From Pieris napi (Eukaryota > Arthropoda > Insecta > Lepidoptera > Pieridae): a DNA stretch of 64,000 nt. Positions 10,771-21,199 of the stretch are shown one piece after another; the stretch's first letter is position 1, and the number at the start of each line of letters is the position of its first letter. Made by a program: the position numbers and the translations under genes. The notes under the pieces are model-generated. The model ran no database searches and had not been told where the DNA came from. It was given only the letters and a program-made list of their open reading frames with translations. The DNA is taken from contig NC_062247.1 of NCBI RefSeq assembly GCF_905475465.1, positions 10,726,001-10,790,000 of the forward strand. The letters run 5' to 3'.

Positions 10771-13299
10771 AAATTTAAAAAAAAACATGATACTAATGCA
10801 AAAATCGTCCAAGGCTTGTGCGGCAAGTCACTGATTTTTTCTATGAATTTACATCATGTTTTCTCAAACGAAAGTTTAATTAAAAAATATTATCTATTGT
10901 ACTATTTAAGCGTCAGCGTAACCTGAAAATAGGTTTGCATTAAAAGTTATCGTGGGAAATATGAATAAGAACTCGCTTCCTCTTTGAAGCTAAAATACGG
11001 GTTTCAAATTAATTAAACGAAGACAACATCAGAATTATTCAACTCGAACCCTTCAAAGACAAAGGTTAAGGGTAATCCAAGGTGAAGCCTATTTAGAATC
11101 CTCTCGTGAACGCTGCCTTTTTAATGCGAGCTGCTCTAGTAAAATTGAAAAACTTATTAATTTTTACATTTTCTTTGCACGAGAGAAAATGTTCACGTGA
11201 CCTAAATAACCTTAGACTTATGAATTCTAAAGTGATATAGTTTGGAACGATTTAATGCCCACCGGATATAAAAAATTTCGTTTAGTTTTTTTGTATGAAT
11301 TGTTTTTAGTGTTTTTTTGTGTTTTCTGTAGTTTTAGTTTGCACATATGTCTAAATTAAGCAATAATAAATTTAAAAAAAAATATTATAACGGAATTTGA
11401 TATATCTGATGAATGAATATGGCTCTCAAGAACATAAGGATATTTTTGTTTGTAGTATTTTTGTTAATTAGTTAAATGAATGAAGTCAACTTCAACCTAC
11501 GACTATATTATATACTGTGATAAATAAACCATAATTTGGCAGTCACTAGCAGATATTACAAAATTTGATGCGCAAAGATCCAAAGTCCGCTGGTGACAAT
11601 ACGATTTAAGCCTGCTTCTACTAGTAAAAAAATCTCTAATATTTCCTTATAAACCTAAAATTACGTCACACAGAAGTACGTGAAACGCGTATTTCTTAAT
11701 GCTTGTATCATACGAATGATACGTAATCATTAAAACCGTTACACAAGGCTGAAACGTTCGAGTGGTCCGTCTTATGGCCCCCGATTGTAACCCGTTCATA
11801 TTTCAATTCTGGCTTTTTCTTTTTTAAATTACGATTTAGCCTTACTTTTGACTAATTAATATATGACGGTAATTAATATATGATACATACAATAGTGCCT
11901 AAATGTTACATTGTATTTTACCTAATGTAATTTTCTAAGGTTACATATAAATGAAATTTCAATGTTCATAATTAATTTTTGGAAGTAAAGGCTTAATATT
12001 AAAACTAAATAATTTAAAACTTACCTAATTTACTAAAAAGGATATATAACGTAAGTATACAAGAACAGAGTGTCTTTTCTCTGTTCTTGTGTACAACTTT
12101 TTGTCACTTGCCACTGTTTAGCACTAAAGACTTTTTAGAGCGATCGATAGAATCTCAAATCTCGAAATCTTTTTAGATAAAATATTATTCAAAACTGATT
12201 GAATCTACGATCGTGAAGACATATACGGTAAGTCTTCTACTATTTGCTCGTAGGCCTCCTAGCGATTCCAGAAACAAAACATATATGAAAATGTTTCGAA
12301 CCCTTAGTTACGATAACGTAACATTGTATTTATAAAAGATTATCGCACATGCACATCGCGTACATTTCTGTTATTGTATTGCTTCAATCCATCATAATTG
12401 GATAAAATATATTATACGTATTTTGATATAAAAATAACATTTTAAATTTAACTTATTTATAAACCAAGCGGTGATTTTAATAGTGTTAATGGCATTTCAA
12501 GTTTAAAAGTAATTATTAATTAATGTTATTATAACGTAATCAATGAAATTCGAGGATTTTGTGTTGCATGGTTTTTCGCAACCTTTTCAATATATCCTTA
12601 TATTTAACATTTTTATAACGAATTATATAACTAAACTTTCGTGAGGAAACTCTTACTCTTCTTCTCTTTTCTTGTGAAATCGTAAAAAATCCGTTCGGTA
12701 GTTTTTGATTTATCGCATTAAATCGTTAATCGCCAAAAATGTGTATAAAATACATACATAAGAATCATTTCAATCCAGTGCAAACAAATTTCAAATCACT
12801 AACACTATGAACATTTTCACATATTTTTACACTCTCACTGTATGACCGTATCAAATGGCGAACGCAAAACTACTAAGTATGTTAGCGGTAGAAGACGCGC
12901 TGTGTTCACTTAGATACGACAAATTCAATATCAAATTTATCACTATTCTTTGTATTTTTATTGCAATATGCAAGCCAACATTCTCAGATATGAAGTTTTA
13001 CGTTTAGTTGTTTTGGGACTTTACATAACATCTTAATATAGTTTATAGGCGTTTTATATGTTAAAATTTCTGTCAAAAACGTAGCATTAAACCACACATC
13101 AACACTGGATTCGATTCCCGGTAAAATGAATAGTTTCGCATTAATAGGAAAGCATGTTTTTGCTTGCTTTTAAAAAATTTACCTGCTCATTTTTTTTTTT
13201 AATGTCCCTATGACTGCTTACATGCGTTTTAATTGCGTTGCTTTGTTCAATTAGTTTTGTCTAAATAACTATATGTCTTACGTAGTTTTGCACTTCTTG
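10771..13299. other. Intronic stretch, nothing bounded apart from one hairpin
   Basis: AT-rich DNA with no exon-like frame. The strong inverted repeat at 12055-12103 is listed separately. A SINE-like scrap (attcgattcccgg) occurs near 13110. Confidence 0.35.
12055..12103. repeat. Short, near-perfect hairpin
   Basis: The arms gtatacaagaacagag and ctctgttcttgtgtac pair with one mismatch around the loop tgtctttt. It could be a remnant of a palindromic MITE tip or a small hairpin RNA. The stem is shorter than a usual pre-miRNA stem. Confidence 0.5.
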
Positions 13300-13410
13300 C
13301 GCTCGACTCAACTATATATTTTTCTCAGAGTTGTCAGGAAGAGATCGCATGAAAGTGATAAACATTTATTTATTACTGTAACGAAGTGTAAATAAATAAA
13401 ATATTAAATT
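13300..13410 (+). mobile_element. LINE 3' end (gcgataaggccgc family)
   Basis: Reads tttctcagagttgtcaggaa, gagatcgc and then tgtaacgaagtgtaaataaa, matching the family at 43540-43795 but lacking the aggccgcc block. Non-coding. Confidence 0.5.
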
Positions 13411-14197
13411 GTAATATCGAAAATCGCATAATGGTTCGACAGTAACAGTTAAAGAACTCAATAGCCTAGAACGGTCCTGTAACGTCTTTGACACGCCTAT
13501 TACTACTATTGTTTTTCGTTATAGTGAAACTTGTATAATAAACGCCTTATTGGCCTTGCAATTAAATATTTGTATCGTTCAGTATAGTCAATGCGGAAAG
13601 AATCGTCGTCGGAATGAGGTCGCTGCAGTGGTAATTTACCTTTTTGTTATGTTGACAACGCTGTTACGTGATTATAGTTCGACGGTCGATAATTAAATAA
13701 TTGATAATTAAAATCGATAAATAAAGTAACGCGTAGTAATTGAGATTTATATCAGTTTATACAACTGCCTCGCCGGTTCTCTTTCTATATATACTATATC
13801 TCTGTCTATCTCTATGATATTGTTTTTGTTAGAAAGCTGATGTGATCAAAAACCAGCTAAATTTAAAGATTCGTCAGTGCTTTTTGCAAGTATCTTTTTA
13901 GTTAAATGCTTTTAATTTTAAAAAGAGCGGTAAAAAGGCAGCGTAATATAAAACCGTTAAAAGATCCATATGATTCTGTCAAAGAATGCAAGTAATAAAA
14001 GTGTGCACTTAAACGCGGAACATTCTTCGCTATACTGATCCTTTGGATCTCAAAGGTTAAGGCGGATGAGTGCAGTGTAAGCTGAATGCAAATTCTATCT
14101 TTGTAAATAACGAGGCTTTTAAATTCTTCTTATAATTTTTAAGTCTCTTTACTTTTGAGGAAATCAGTCTGACCTTTATGATATAATGATGTATTTA

Positions 14198-14748
14198 AGC
14201 CGGAAATACATTACGAAATTAGTGGCAGTTATGAAATCCACATCGCAGTAACCGTGGCCCCATCAGCATCAAAGCTATATAATTCTATATTCAATGTATA
14301 TATATAAATATCTGTATCTATAAAGCTATGAATTAAAAAAAAGACGTTGGTGGATTCGAGCATGGTTAACAAGAAAGCATTTGTATGCAATTAAGTTAGT
14401 CTCTGAATTAGCAGATGAAGATCCTGAGAGCTATAAAAACTATGTTGGAATGAATAAAGATAATTTTAATTTTTGACTGAGAAGAGTTTCTAACAAAATA
14501 TCTAAACAAGATGGATATGTCCAGAAGCGTTAACAGCAAAACTTAAACTTCGAATTACGCTGCATTTTATAGCAACTGGAAATAGTTTTACTTTATCATA
14601 CTAATTCAGGGTGGCATCATGTAGTGGTCTTCAAATCATCATCAAAATACACACGCATAGCACAAGTGCTTTCGCGAAACTAGTTTCACGTCGCATCTCC
14701 ATCATGAAATTAGTTGCATGCCACTAATTTCATAATGTAATTCCGGCT
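14198..14748. mobile_element. Defective PIF/Harbinger-type transposon
   Basis: TIRs agccggaaatacattacgaa (left) and, inverted from the right, agccggaattacattatgaa, each running on into aattagtggca. The left flank is TTA and the right TTT, a worn 3-bp target duplication as expected for Harbinger. It contains the N-terminal part of a Harbinger transposase on the plus strand. Confidence 0.75.
14337..14612 (+). pseudogene. Harbinger transposase N-terminal fragment
   Basis: The plus frame gives KRRWWIRAWLTRKHLYAIKL, then SELADEDPESYKNYVGMNKD. After a TGA stop and a frameshift it continues as TAKLKLRITLHFIATGNSF. The RRWW-R-WL start and the LRFLATGNSF-like block are standard landmarks of the N-terminal region of PIF/Harbinger nucleases (HARBI1 relatives). 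The catalytic DDE core is absent, so the fragment is dead. Confidence 0.8.
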
Positions 14749-14830
14749 TTTGCAGGTGTATAAAATTTCGTTAGTGTAGATATTTTTGTCCAGAACACAA
14801 CTCGTCTTGAGTTCGTAGAGAGTACATGTA

Positions 14831-14945
14831 CTGTGTAAACTCTTTATAACGAATTACAATGGAGAATTTACTTTATTATAATATCTTTTTTACGTTAGAG
14901 TGGGTTTTTCGTTATATCAAATGACGTTATAAGGAATTTACACTG
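14831..14945. mobile_element. Pogo-like MITE, 115 bp
   Basis: Ends are ctgtgtaaactctttataac and, inverted, cagtgtaaattccttataac, flanked by TA on each side. It shares TIRs with 58291-58474. TA duplication with CAGTGT ends suggests a Tc1/mariner-pogo parent. Non-coding. Confidence 0.7.
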
Positions 14946-15011
14946 TATATAATATAAAAAAACGCCTTTTAAGCTCTGGGTATCAGCTTTCTGTATCTGT
15001 TTGGTGGTCAT

Positions 15012-15205
15012 TTGTTTTTTGTAATAGGCAAGTGGGTGTGTCTGACCCGCCGTTTTTGGGTCTAATGCATGGTTTCCTTACTATGTTAGATTAAACCGTA
15101 CGAGTGAGTGTTAAGTGCGCACATAGACAGAAAGTCTATTGGTACACAGCCGGGGTTCGAACCTACGAACTCAGGGATTAGAGCCGCACGCTGCTACCAC
15201 TTGGA
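15012..15205 (-). mobile_element. tRNA-derived SINE, 3'-shortened
   Basis: On the minus strand the head is worn, the B box is intact (gttcgaaccccggctgtgta), and the body has ctttctgtctatgtgcgcac and the gtcagacacacccacttgcc block. The final quarter of the family consensus is missing. Confidence 0.75.
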
Positions 15206-15634
15206 TAAGAAATATGCTTCTATATTTATTTTATAAAATATTTAACGAGACCTCATTCTAGTCAGAGGTTCTATCAGATTAATAATATAAGGCGGTTTAA
15301 TTTTTAATTACATTTTTAGATGTGAAATCGGCGCTAAGCTCGCCGTAATAGTTAGTATTACGTCCTATATAGTTTTTCAAATTTAAATGGCAAGAGGCAG
15401 TAGTTATTTGAATAATTCTCAATCATGATGTCGTTAGAACCCCAGCTGTGCTCTAATGGATGTTTCATTGTGCACAGCTTCATTGTATTTACAACTTTCT
15501 TGTATAGAGTGAGTGGTACAGTACCACCAGTATGTTTTTGGCAAAAATTTGACAACATATGTAAGGCATAGAGGTGATCGTCTACATGCCTTTAATGATG
15601 CAGAAATCTATGATTATGTATGGATTCGGATTAA

Positions 15635-15880
15635 CACCTGCAGCTGAGTTTCATCATCGGACGTCCGTCGTTCCACAACTGAGCGTTTTTAAGGAACTTA
15701 TTGCCGCGTACCATCACGATAAGGAACCAGCTGCCCACTGATTGTATTTCCGAACCAATTCGACTTAGGGTCCTTCAAAAATAAAGAGCCTACCAATTAT
15801 TAAAAGGCTGGCAACGTACTTTGCCCTCTGGCAATGTGAGTGACTAGTACTTAACATCAGGAGAAACTCTTGCCCCCTGT
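15635..15880 (+). mobile_element. LINE C-terminus and 3' UTR (jockey/CR1-like family)
   Basis: Carries ctgagtttcatcatcggacg, ccgtcgttccacaactgagc, the fragment that elsewhere translates as VFPNQFDLGSFKKRAY, and the 3' block ggctggcaacg. It is the 5'-truncated end of a non-LTR retrotransposon whose longest copy here is 40325-40800. Several indels break the frame. Confidence 0.68.
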
Positions 15881-16119
15881 TACATAAAAATGAAATATTT
15901 GGTTCACTACCACAACCAATCCCGCTTGACTTACATTCAATATGAACAGGCTCAGATTTAAAAAAAAGAAAGTGTGCAAAGAACACATGTCAGAAGTAAA
16001 ACGTCTTTAGCGAACTAATTTTGAAGTCTTGTTCATATTTATACAAATCTACAAATTTCCGAGACTTTGAGGGAGGGAAAAAGGAAGACGTGTTAGGAAT
16101 TTAATTAATTTAATTGTGA

Positions 16120-16460
16120 TTAAAATTTTAAAAGTGTCGAAGATTAATACAAATACAAATAATGAATTTAATTTTTTAAATTTATTTCGTCGATAATAAA
16201 AACACGTGGCATTTTAATTTAAAATTCATAATTTGAGATTTCAATAAATTATTTTGCATAAGTAACATATAAAATACTAATATTTAATAAATTCTCTTTG
16301 CGAAATTTTAAAAATAGAATTTTTATAAGTTATTCGCCCTTTTCACTCTCTATCAATCGGTCTCAATCGCTCTCTCCCTTTTCTTCGACAAAAACGCTGC
16401 ACATCTTCGTGACTTATCCGCTAAATATTTACCCTCATGCGCCTAAAAAAGTTTCACTTC
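16120..16460 (-). mobile_element. HINE-like repeat, 5' end preserved
   Basis: On the minus strand it starts gaagtgaaacttttttaggc, continues through cataagtcacgaagatgtg-like sequence, the gggagagagcgattgagacc block and an AT-rich part ending near the cacgtg of atgccacgtgtttttatt. It is homologous (inverted) to 3030-3240. The terminal motif is shared with the minisatellite HINEs. The 3' end is not resolved. Confidence 0.5.
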
Positions 16461-17874
16461 AAATATTTACATTAAAAAAAACGAAAGAGTAAATAGTCTA
16501 AGTTATTAACTATAGAAGTCTTTACTAAAGTGTGAAAGTTCTCAGTAGAATTCAGTTTCTAACTGTCGGTAAATATAGTATCGAGAGTTAAGTTCACTGA
16601 ACACATAGTTTGTTTGTTTAATCATTTGTTTATTTTAGAATCAGACGGTGTATTTTAAGCCGGGTCCAACTTTTATTAGGTAAAATAAATTAGAGAGTAT
16701 ATGATTTTGTATTACTCGCGTATTATAAACATGAATTTTACCTAATTCAACCAATAAGTATAAAATTGTTCCATATAGGTATTTACCTGCTACATAATTA
16801 AGTTTAATCGTTTAGTTTCAAAGAATTAATATCTAAATGCTTTAGGGAGCTACTATATTTATTAATTTATTGATACAACTTTAACAGGAATTTAATTCGA
16901 ATTTTCCTTTTCTAAGAACAAAATATTAAATTATAGTTTAAAATCTCGTGATAATTAATGTATACACACCGAAAGATAAGATCCGCAAGTTACACTAATA
17001 TAGCAATTTGCGACGTATCGTGGTAAATTTATAAACTAACGGATATCCATTCGTAAGATTAACCAATCAGAGCGCACATGCCGATTGATTATCGCTTACT
17101 TATTATATTCGCGTGAATTTGATAAGTTTATCAATTTGCGAAAATGATAAACTTATCAAATTCTCAATTATCAAATCTCTCGTTTAGAATTCTACGAAAG
17201 TGTATAAAATTGCGAATTTGCGATTTAGTTATAGTCCGGTCACATATATATTCCGTTGACGTTTTTATTATATCTTAATTCATATTACCACTCTAGACCT
17301 CCGGGTTGATGTTGTTTACCAAAGAGGCATAAAGGCAATTTAACTACACTATTATAATTTAAAAATAAGCTGCATAAGTCATGCGTAATTGACTGTAAGC
17401 TGAACAATCTTCATCGACAAAAGTCAATTTCACAAGGAAGTCCTGTTTTTTCTAAACCGCTGCGTGAATTACGTTATATAATAAACTTAAAAGATAAGCA
17501 TATTAGAGTTAATTATTGTAACACCTGAAATACCTATCAGTGCCACAAATACAACTCGTTTCGCGTCACTGATCAGCCGTCTGTGTCATCAAAACCATAA
17601 TTCCCAAAAGATCAAACTGTAATGAAATTGGTAAGACTTCTAGTTGCCTTCACAGCTCGTAAACATTCCAATAAAATACATTATGCCAAATTGGCTTTAA
17701 CAAAATCTCTGACTTGTCTCCTGTCAGCCCAGTGTGAACAGAAAGAGCCAAATGAGTGAGAAATATAATAATATTGATTCGATTTAGTGTTCAATATGTT
17801 GAAAGGGGCTCGAAATGCGTGATATTTTGGAAGACACAGAAGACTGGCGTTTTCCGCTACTAATAATTGTTTTT
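16461..17874. other. Intronic stretch, nothing recognised
   Basis: AT-rich. An inverted repeat aatttgataagtttatcaat / gataaacttatcaaatt lies at 17115-17162, and an 18-bp match to 2062-2079 (inverted) at 17455-17472. No exon or bounded element. Confidence 0.35.
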
Positions 17875-18194
17875 GGAACGAAGTTCCTTATCGCGCGTTG
17901 TGAAAGGGGGCTAGACGGAAAAAATTCTTACGAAAAGTTGTCACGACACTTTTTTGCTATTTGCTATTGTAATACACCGCTGCTATTCTTGTCCGATCAC
18001 CGAAGTTAAGCAACGTCTGGCGAGGTAAGTACTTGGATGGGTGACCGCCTGGGAACACCTCGTGATGTTGGCTTTTTTTTTTCGTAGTAAGATTGGTGTC
18101 GAGAAAATCTATCATACTGTTATGATACCAATTAACATATAAATTAATCGAAAGGAATTTCGTTCCATCCGGGTGTCCCTCGACACCTCTAAAG
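17875..18194 (+). mobile_element. HINE/Helentron-like element carrying a 5S rRNA segment, copy 2
   Basis: Colinear with 2131-2444 and similar at most positions. 5' end ggaacgaagttcctt, inverted copy ggaatttcgttcc at 18154-18166, hairpin GGTGTC-CCTC-GACACC at 18172-18187, end ctctaaag before a T run. The hairpin loop differs by one base from copy 1 with the stem unchanged. It sits 40 bp from the donor of the 18235 exon, at the other end of the same intron and in the same orientation as copy 1. Confidence 0.74.
17970..18082 (+). pseudogene. 5S rRNA-derived segment inside HINE copy 2
   Basis: Starts at about nucleotide 21 of 5S rRNA as in copy 1. It has a small insertion/change after aatacaccg, then gtccgatcaccgaagttaag, acttggatgggtgaccgcct and gatgttggct followed by a run of ten Ts. 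The internal control region is kept. Both copies have the same 5' breakpoint in 5S, so the capture happened once in a common ancestor. Confidence 0.85.
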
Positions 18195-18234
18195 TTTTTT
18201 ATTATTACTTAATAAATATTAATAAAGTACTTAC

Positions 18235-18359
18235 CAAACTGTTCGTTTTCTGAATGGGAGCTTCCATCTCTTAAGGCATAGTCGGCTTTATCAGAAGCCG
18301 CCGCGCGCGCCCCGCACCAGGGCACGCAGCAACGGAACACCCCCCCTCCCACCACCTTG
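18235..18359 (-). CDS. CpG-rich coding exon of the same unidentified gene
   Basis: On the minus strand the frame ends ...GAA CAG TTT G|GTAAGTAC, a consensus donor leaving one base (phase 1), which the 1575-2007 exon needs. The open frame encodes KVVGGGVFRCCVPWCGARA, then ASDKADYALRDGSSHSENEQ and F. The CC-x-x-W-C cluster could be palmitoylated near an N-terminus, an inference only. The frame is open back to a TAG near 18381 with no ATG, so a start must come from an upstream exon. The acceptor is uncertain: the best AG (before CAAGGTGG, exon start 18359) lacks a good pyrimidine tract. The exon and its flank form a CpG-rich patch (18290-18370). The 3' boundary is well supported, the 5' boundary weakly. 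Confidence 0.6.
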
Positions 18360-18379
18360 CTGCCGTCACACTTCCCGGC

Positions 18380-19089
18380 CTATACACTTTACACTTCCCG
18401 TACATGCACTTTACAAACACTTTACACTTTAACACCATTCGCATCACTAAAATTTAATGATCAGACATAGTAACATTTCTTGATGTCTCAAAAATTTTGT
18501 CCGATTTCTATGAATTGTGCAAATTGCTTTCGGTTCACTTATGGTTGTGGCATGACTCAAATCGACTTAAATAAGACTAGTTTTATCCGCCTTGATTCAC
18601 GTGATAATGTTTACAGTGGATCCAAGCAGTTTTTATTACTCTCATACGCTACTAATACTTGGTAAGCTATTCATATTTTGACAGATTTTACCCGAAACGA
18701 TTATATTGAAAGACAGGATTGTTTTTAGTTTCCGATGATAGATATTGTAAAGTTTTATATAAATGGTATGTTACATATGTATAGCACGATTTAAGCAAGG
18801 TAATTAGCATTTCCTATAGCTGCAATTGTGTATGTAAGAAAAAATTGTGAAGGTCATATTACTAACCTAACCTGTACTATATTAAAAAAAATCGGTTGTC
18901 TGTAAAGTCGGTTTACTGACGATAGTTGAACGTCACAACGTCATAAGAAAATACTCATGGAATGGTTGCATTTTTCAAAATAAAATTTTAATTTTATTTG
19001 TTTGATACATATAGAGGAGGTAAATGGAAATCACAATTGAATTGATCGATTACAATATAATCGATATTATACGATATATATACTTTATA
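18380..19089. other. Non-coding stretch upstream of the CpG-rich exon
   Basis: AT-rich DNA with short tandem-like repeats of acactttacact at 18387-18432. No exon or bounded element was recognised. A promoter here is possible but not supported by any core motif I could see. Confidence 0.3.
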
Positions 19090-19300
19090 TACAATAAAGA
19101 TGTCGAACGCTGCCGAACGCGGAAGCCGATTGTGCCTCTTTGTCGCTCGTTCCGCGCTCTCGCTTGCACTTCAAGCCTTAAATGGAACGCCTCAGAGCGA
19201 GGTAACGCCGCATGCGTCATGTTTTTTGGTGCATGCAGCCGGCTCCATCGAATGATAAGACGTTGTCACGTCAAAAAACCAGCAACCCATAAATACAATT
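19090..19300. other. GC- and CpG-rich patch of unknown origin
   Basis: About 200 bp (gaacgcggaagccgattgtg ... catgcagccggctccatcg) clearly richer in GC than its surroundings. Plus frames are open but match nothing I recognise and have no matching splice sites. It could be part of a repeat family not otherwise sampled here, or an unrecognised exon or regulatory block. Confidence 0.3.
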
Positions 19301-19869
19301 GGAAGCTACAAACTATTCGACTGCATTATCCTTCATACAGGTGAGGCAGAGACAGTCGGAAAGACTTGGAGCTCGGTGATATACTAGGCTCAAGACCTAA
19401 CGCGATGGAGACTCACTATGTCCTCTGTCCCATCTAGGGGTTATAGAACATTAAGTCAAGCTTTCTTTAAGCAGAAATTAATATCAGATATATAATTATA
19501 ATTTCAATACAGATAATTTTAAGCACGACTCCAAGTACGACTGAATGGTCTAATACTTGGTACTACCACATTTTATGCTATCTCCTACCTCAGAACGTTA
19601 TCGATAAGAGTCGATTAGCACTAAATTTCCACAAAGGCTTACACTTTATTACCATTAAAGCTAGTTTAAACACAGATTTCATTGCCATATCAGAGAGCCA
19701 TAAAATCATAATCCTCGACTCATTAATTCCTATCTGCAGCTAGTGATACGCCTTATTCCGAAGAAAATCTCGTTTATATATTGAAGAGCTCTCGTTACGT
19801 ATCTTTGATTGGATTTTTCTTGCCCCATTCATATATAAATCTCAGTCACTAACATTGAGTTGTATCTTT

Positions 19870-20545
19870 CCATCACAGCGTACACATTTTGATGCTAAAA
19901 CTGTTGTACACAAACAAAAGAAAAAGCGCATGGTTTTGTTTTTGTAACTGATTATAATGTTCTTGTTATCATTTATATGAAAAAAGGTCCAACCACCGTG
20001 CAACTATAAATACGTGGAGCAAAAATATTATATTTTCATAAACATTCATATTTTAACTTTTCGCATGCAACTGTTGTAAACAAACAAAAGAAAGAAGCGC
20101 ACGGTATTGTTTTTGTGACTGATTAGAAAAGTTCTTAGTATAGTCTTTTATTAACATAACTCTTGCACATTTAAAGAAAACATTTTTTTAACGGATTGAA
20201 GCTATGTATGACTTGATATCGACAGATATACGGGGAAATAAATACAGATAATATAACTTTTTCTACAGCTGTGATACTTTTTGACATTCAACACCTTTTG
20301 TCTTCAGTCACAGTGACCACGCACGCTGTAAATCACGCGAATCGTCGGAAAAAAAAATTATGTGAAATAATTATAAGTTTATAATAATACATAGCTTCAA
20401 TCCGTTAAAAAAGTGTTTTCTTTAAATATAAAAGTTCTTGTTGTAATCGTTTTTATCAAAAATACGTGACCTTAACCACCTTCCAACTGAAAATATGTGG
20501 AGCGAAAATATTAAATTTTCATAAACATTCATATATCATAACGTA
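19870..20545. repeat. Local tandem duplication split by a TTAA MITE
   Basis: Unit 1 (about 19895-20055) and unit 2 (about 20067-20165 plus 20422-20545) share aaacaaaagaaa, agcgca, ttgtttttgt, gtggagc-aaaatatta and ttttcataaacattcatat. Unit 2 is interrupted by the element at 20175-20421, so duplication probably came before insertion. The units have diverged by substitutions and small indels. Confidence 0.65.
20175..20421. mobile_element. MITE with about 36-bp TIRs and TTAA target duplication
   Basis: Left end agaaaacatttttttaacgg-attgaagctatgtat and right end, inverted, agaaaacacttttttaacgg-attgaagctatgtat, flanked on both sides by TTAA. TTAA duplication points to piggyBac- or Kolobok-type parents; I cannot choose between them. 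The 247-bp body is non-coding. A fragment of the same family lies at 49073-49125. Confidence 0.8.
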
Positions 20546-20789
20546 TTATGTTTGTGACGATAAGATAATCACACGTATTCCTTGGCAGAGTACCAATTAG
20601 TCACATAATTCCTCATACAGTTATTAATGTTGAGAACAAACACTTGTCTTCTACGGAAATAGAACTACTTTATACACGTCTTTAATACAATTTCGTCTTG
20701 TATAGCGCTGAGCGAATTATTATGTCTATATAAGTCATATGCAAATATATGTCTAATTATTATTAAACTCAAAATACCTTCATTCATAT

Positions 20790-21195
20790 AGGTAAACAAG
20801 CACACTTATGAATGTCAACAGAAAAGATGTCAAATTAATTTTAAATTTACATTTACTACCAGTTCGCAAGTCAAGGGCGTAGAGCGGGCAAGAAGAACTG
20901 GCAAGAAACTCTCCGCCACTGTTTTTAATCGCCAAGTTTTGAGTAATACAAACTGTTTGAACTGGAGCAAATCAATCCCAAGGATTAGGATCCTTAAAAC
21001 ATTCGTCAAATTTATAAAAGGCTTTATTGATTAATTTACGATTAGCAATTACGAATTTATTCAGTGATAGTTCCCTAATTTCGCTTGAGAGTATGTTGTA
21101 AAAACGAATACAATTTCCATATAAGGAGTGGTTTATCTTCTGGAGTCCGGTTGCTCGTACACTTAGATTAGTAGTTCTCTTTCGAGTATTATACT
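20790..21195 (-). mobile_element. LINE C-terminus and 3' UTR (gagtggcgg family)
   Basis: Minus strand. A coding remnant (21195-20972) reads NTRKRTTNLSVRATGLQKIN, NHSLYGNCIRFYN, EIRELSLNKF and AFYKFDECFKDPNPWD followed by TGA, the characteristic C-terminus of a jockey-group LINE polyprotein. It is followed by the 3' UTR with aacttggcgattaaaaac, gtggcggagagtttcttgcc and tcaagtc...tgcgaactgg, ending at about 20790 in tatatgaatg. Truncated at its 5' end and non-functional. It is the most informative of about nine copies of this family here. Confidence 0.78.
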
Positions 21196-21199
21196 GGTG

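Larger units (their letters stand above)
2008..18234 (-). other. Candidate 16.2-kb phase-1 intron
   Basis: It runs from the minus-strand donor TTTG|GTAAGTAC at 18229-18234 to the acceptor ending at 2008-2010. The left-hand exon expects one carried base and the right-hand exon supplies one (G), giving a Val codon at the junction. The intron is filled with the mobile elements listed separately, and its two ends each carry a copy of the same 5S-bearing HINE. The join is inferred from splice motifs and phase; no transcript was seen. Confidence 0.6.

Noticed and set aside
19024..19344. 106-codon plus frame as a gene
   Set aside because: It mixes AT-rich and GC-rich DNA, has no domain or splice signals, and crosses the boundary of the compositional patch.
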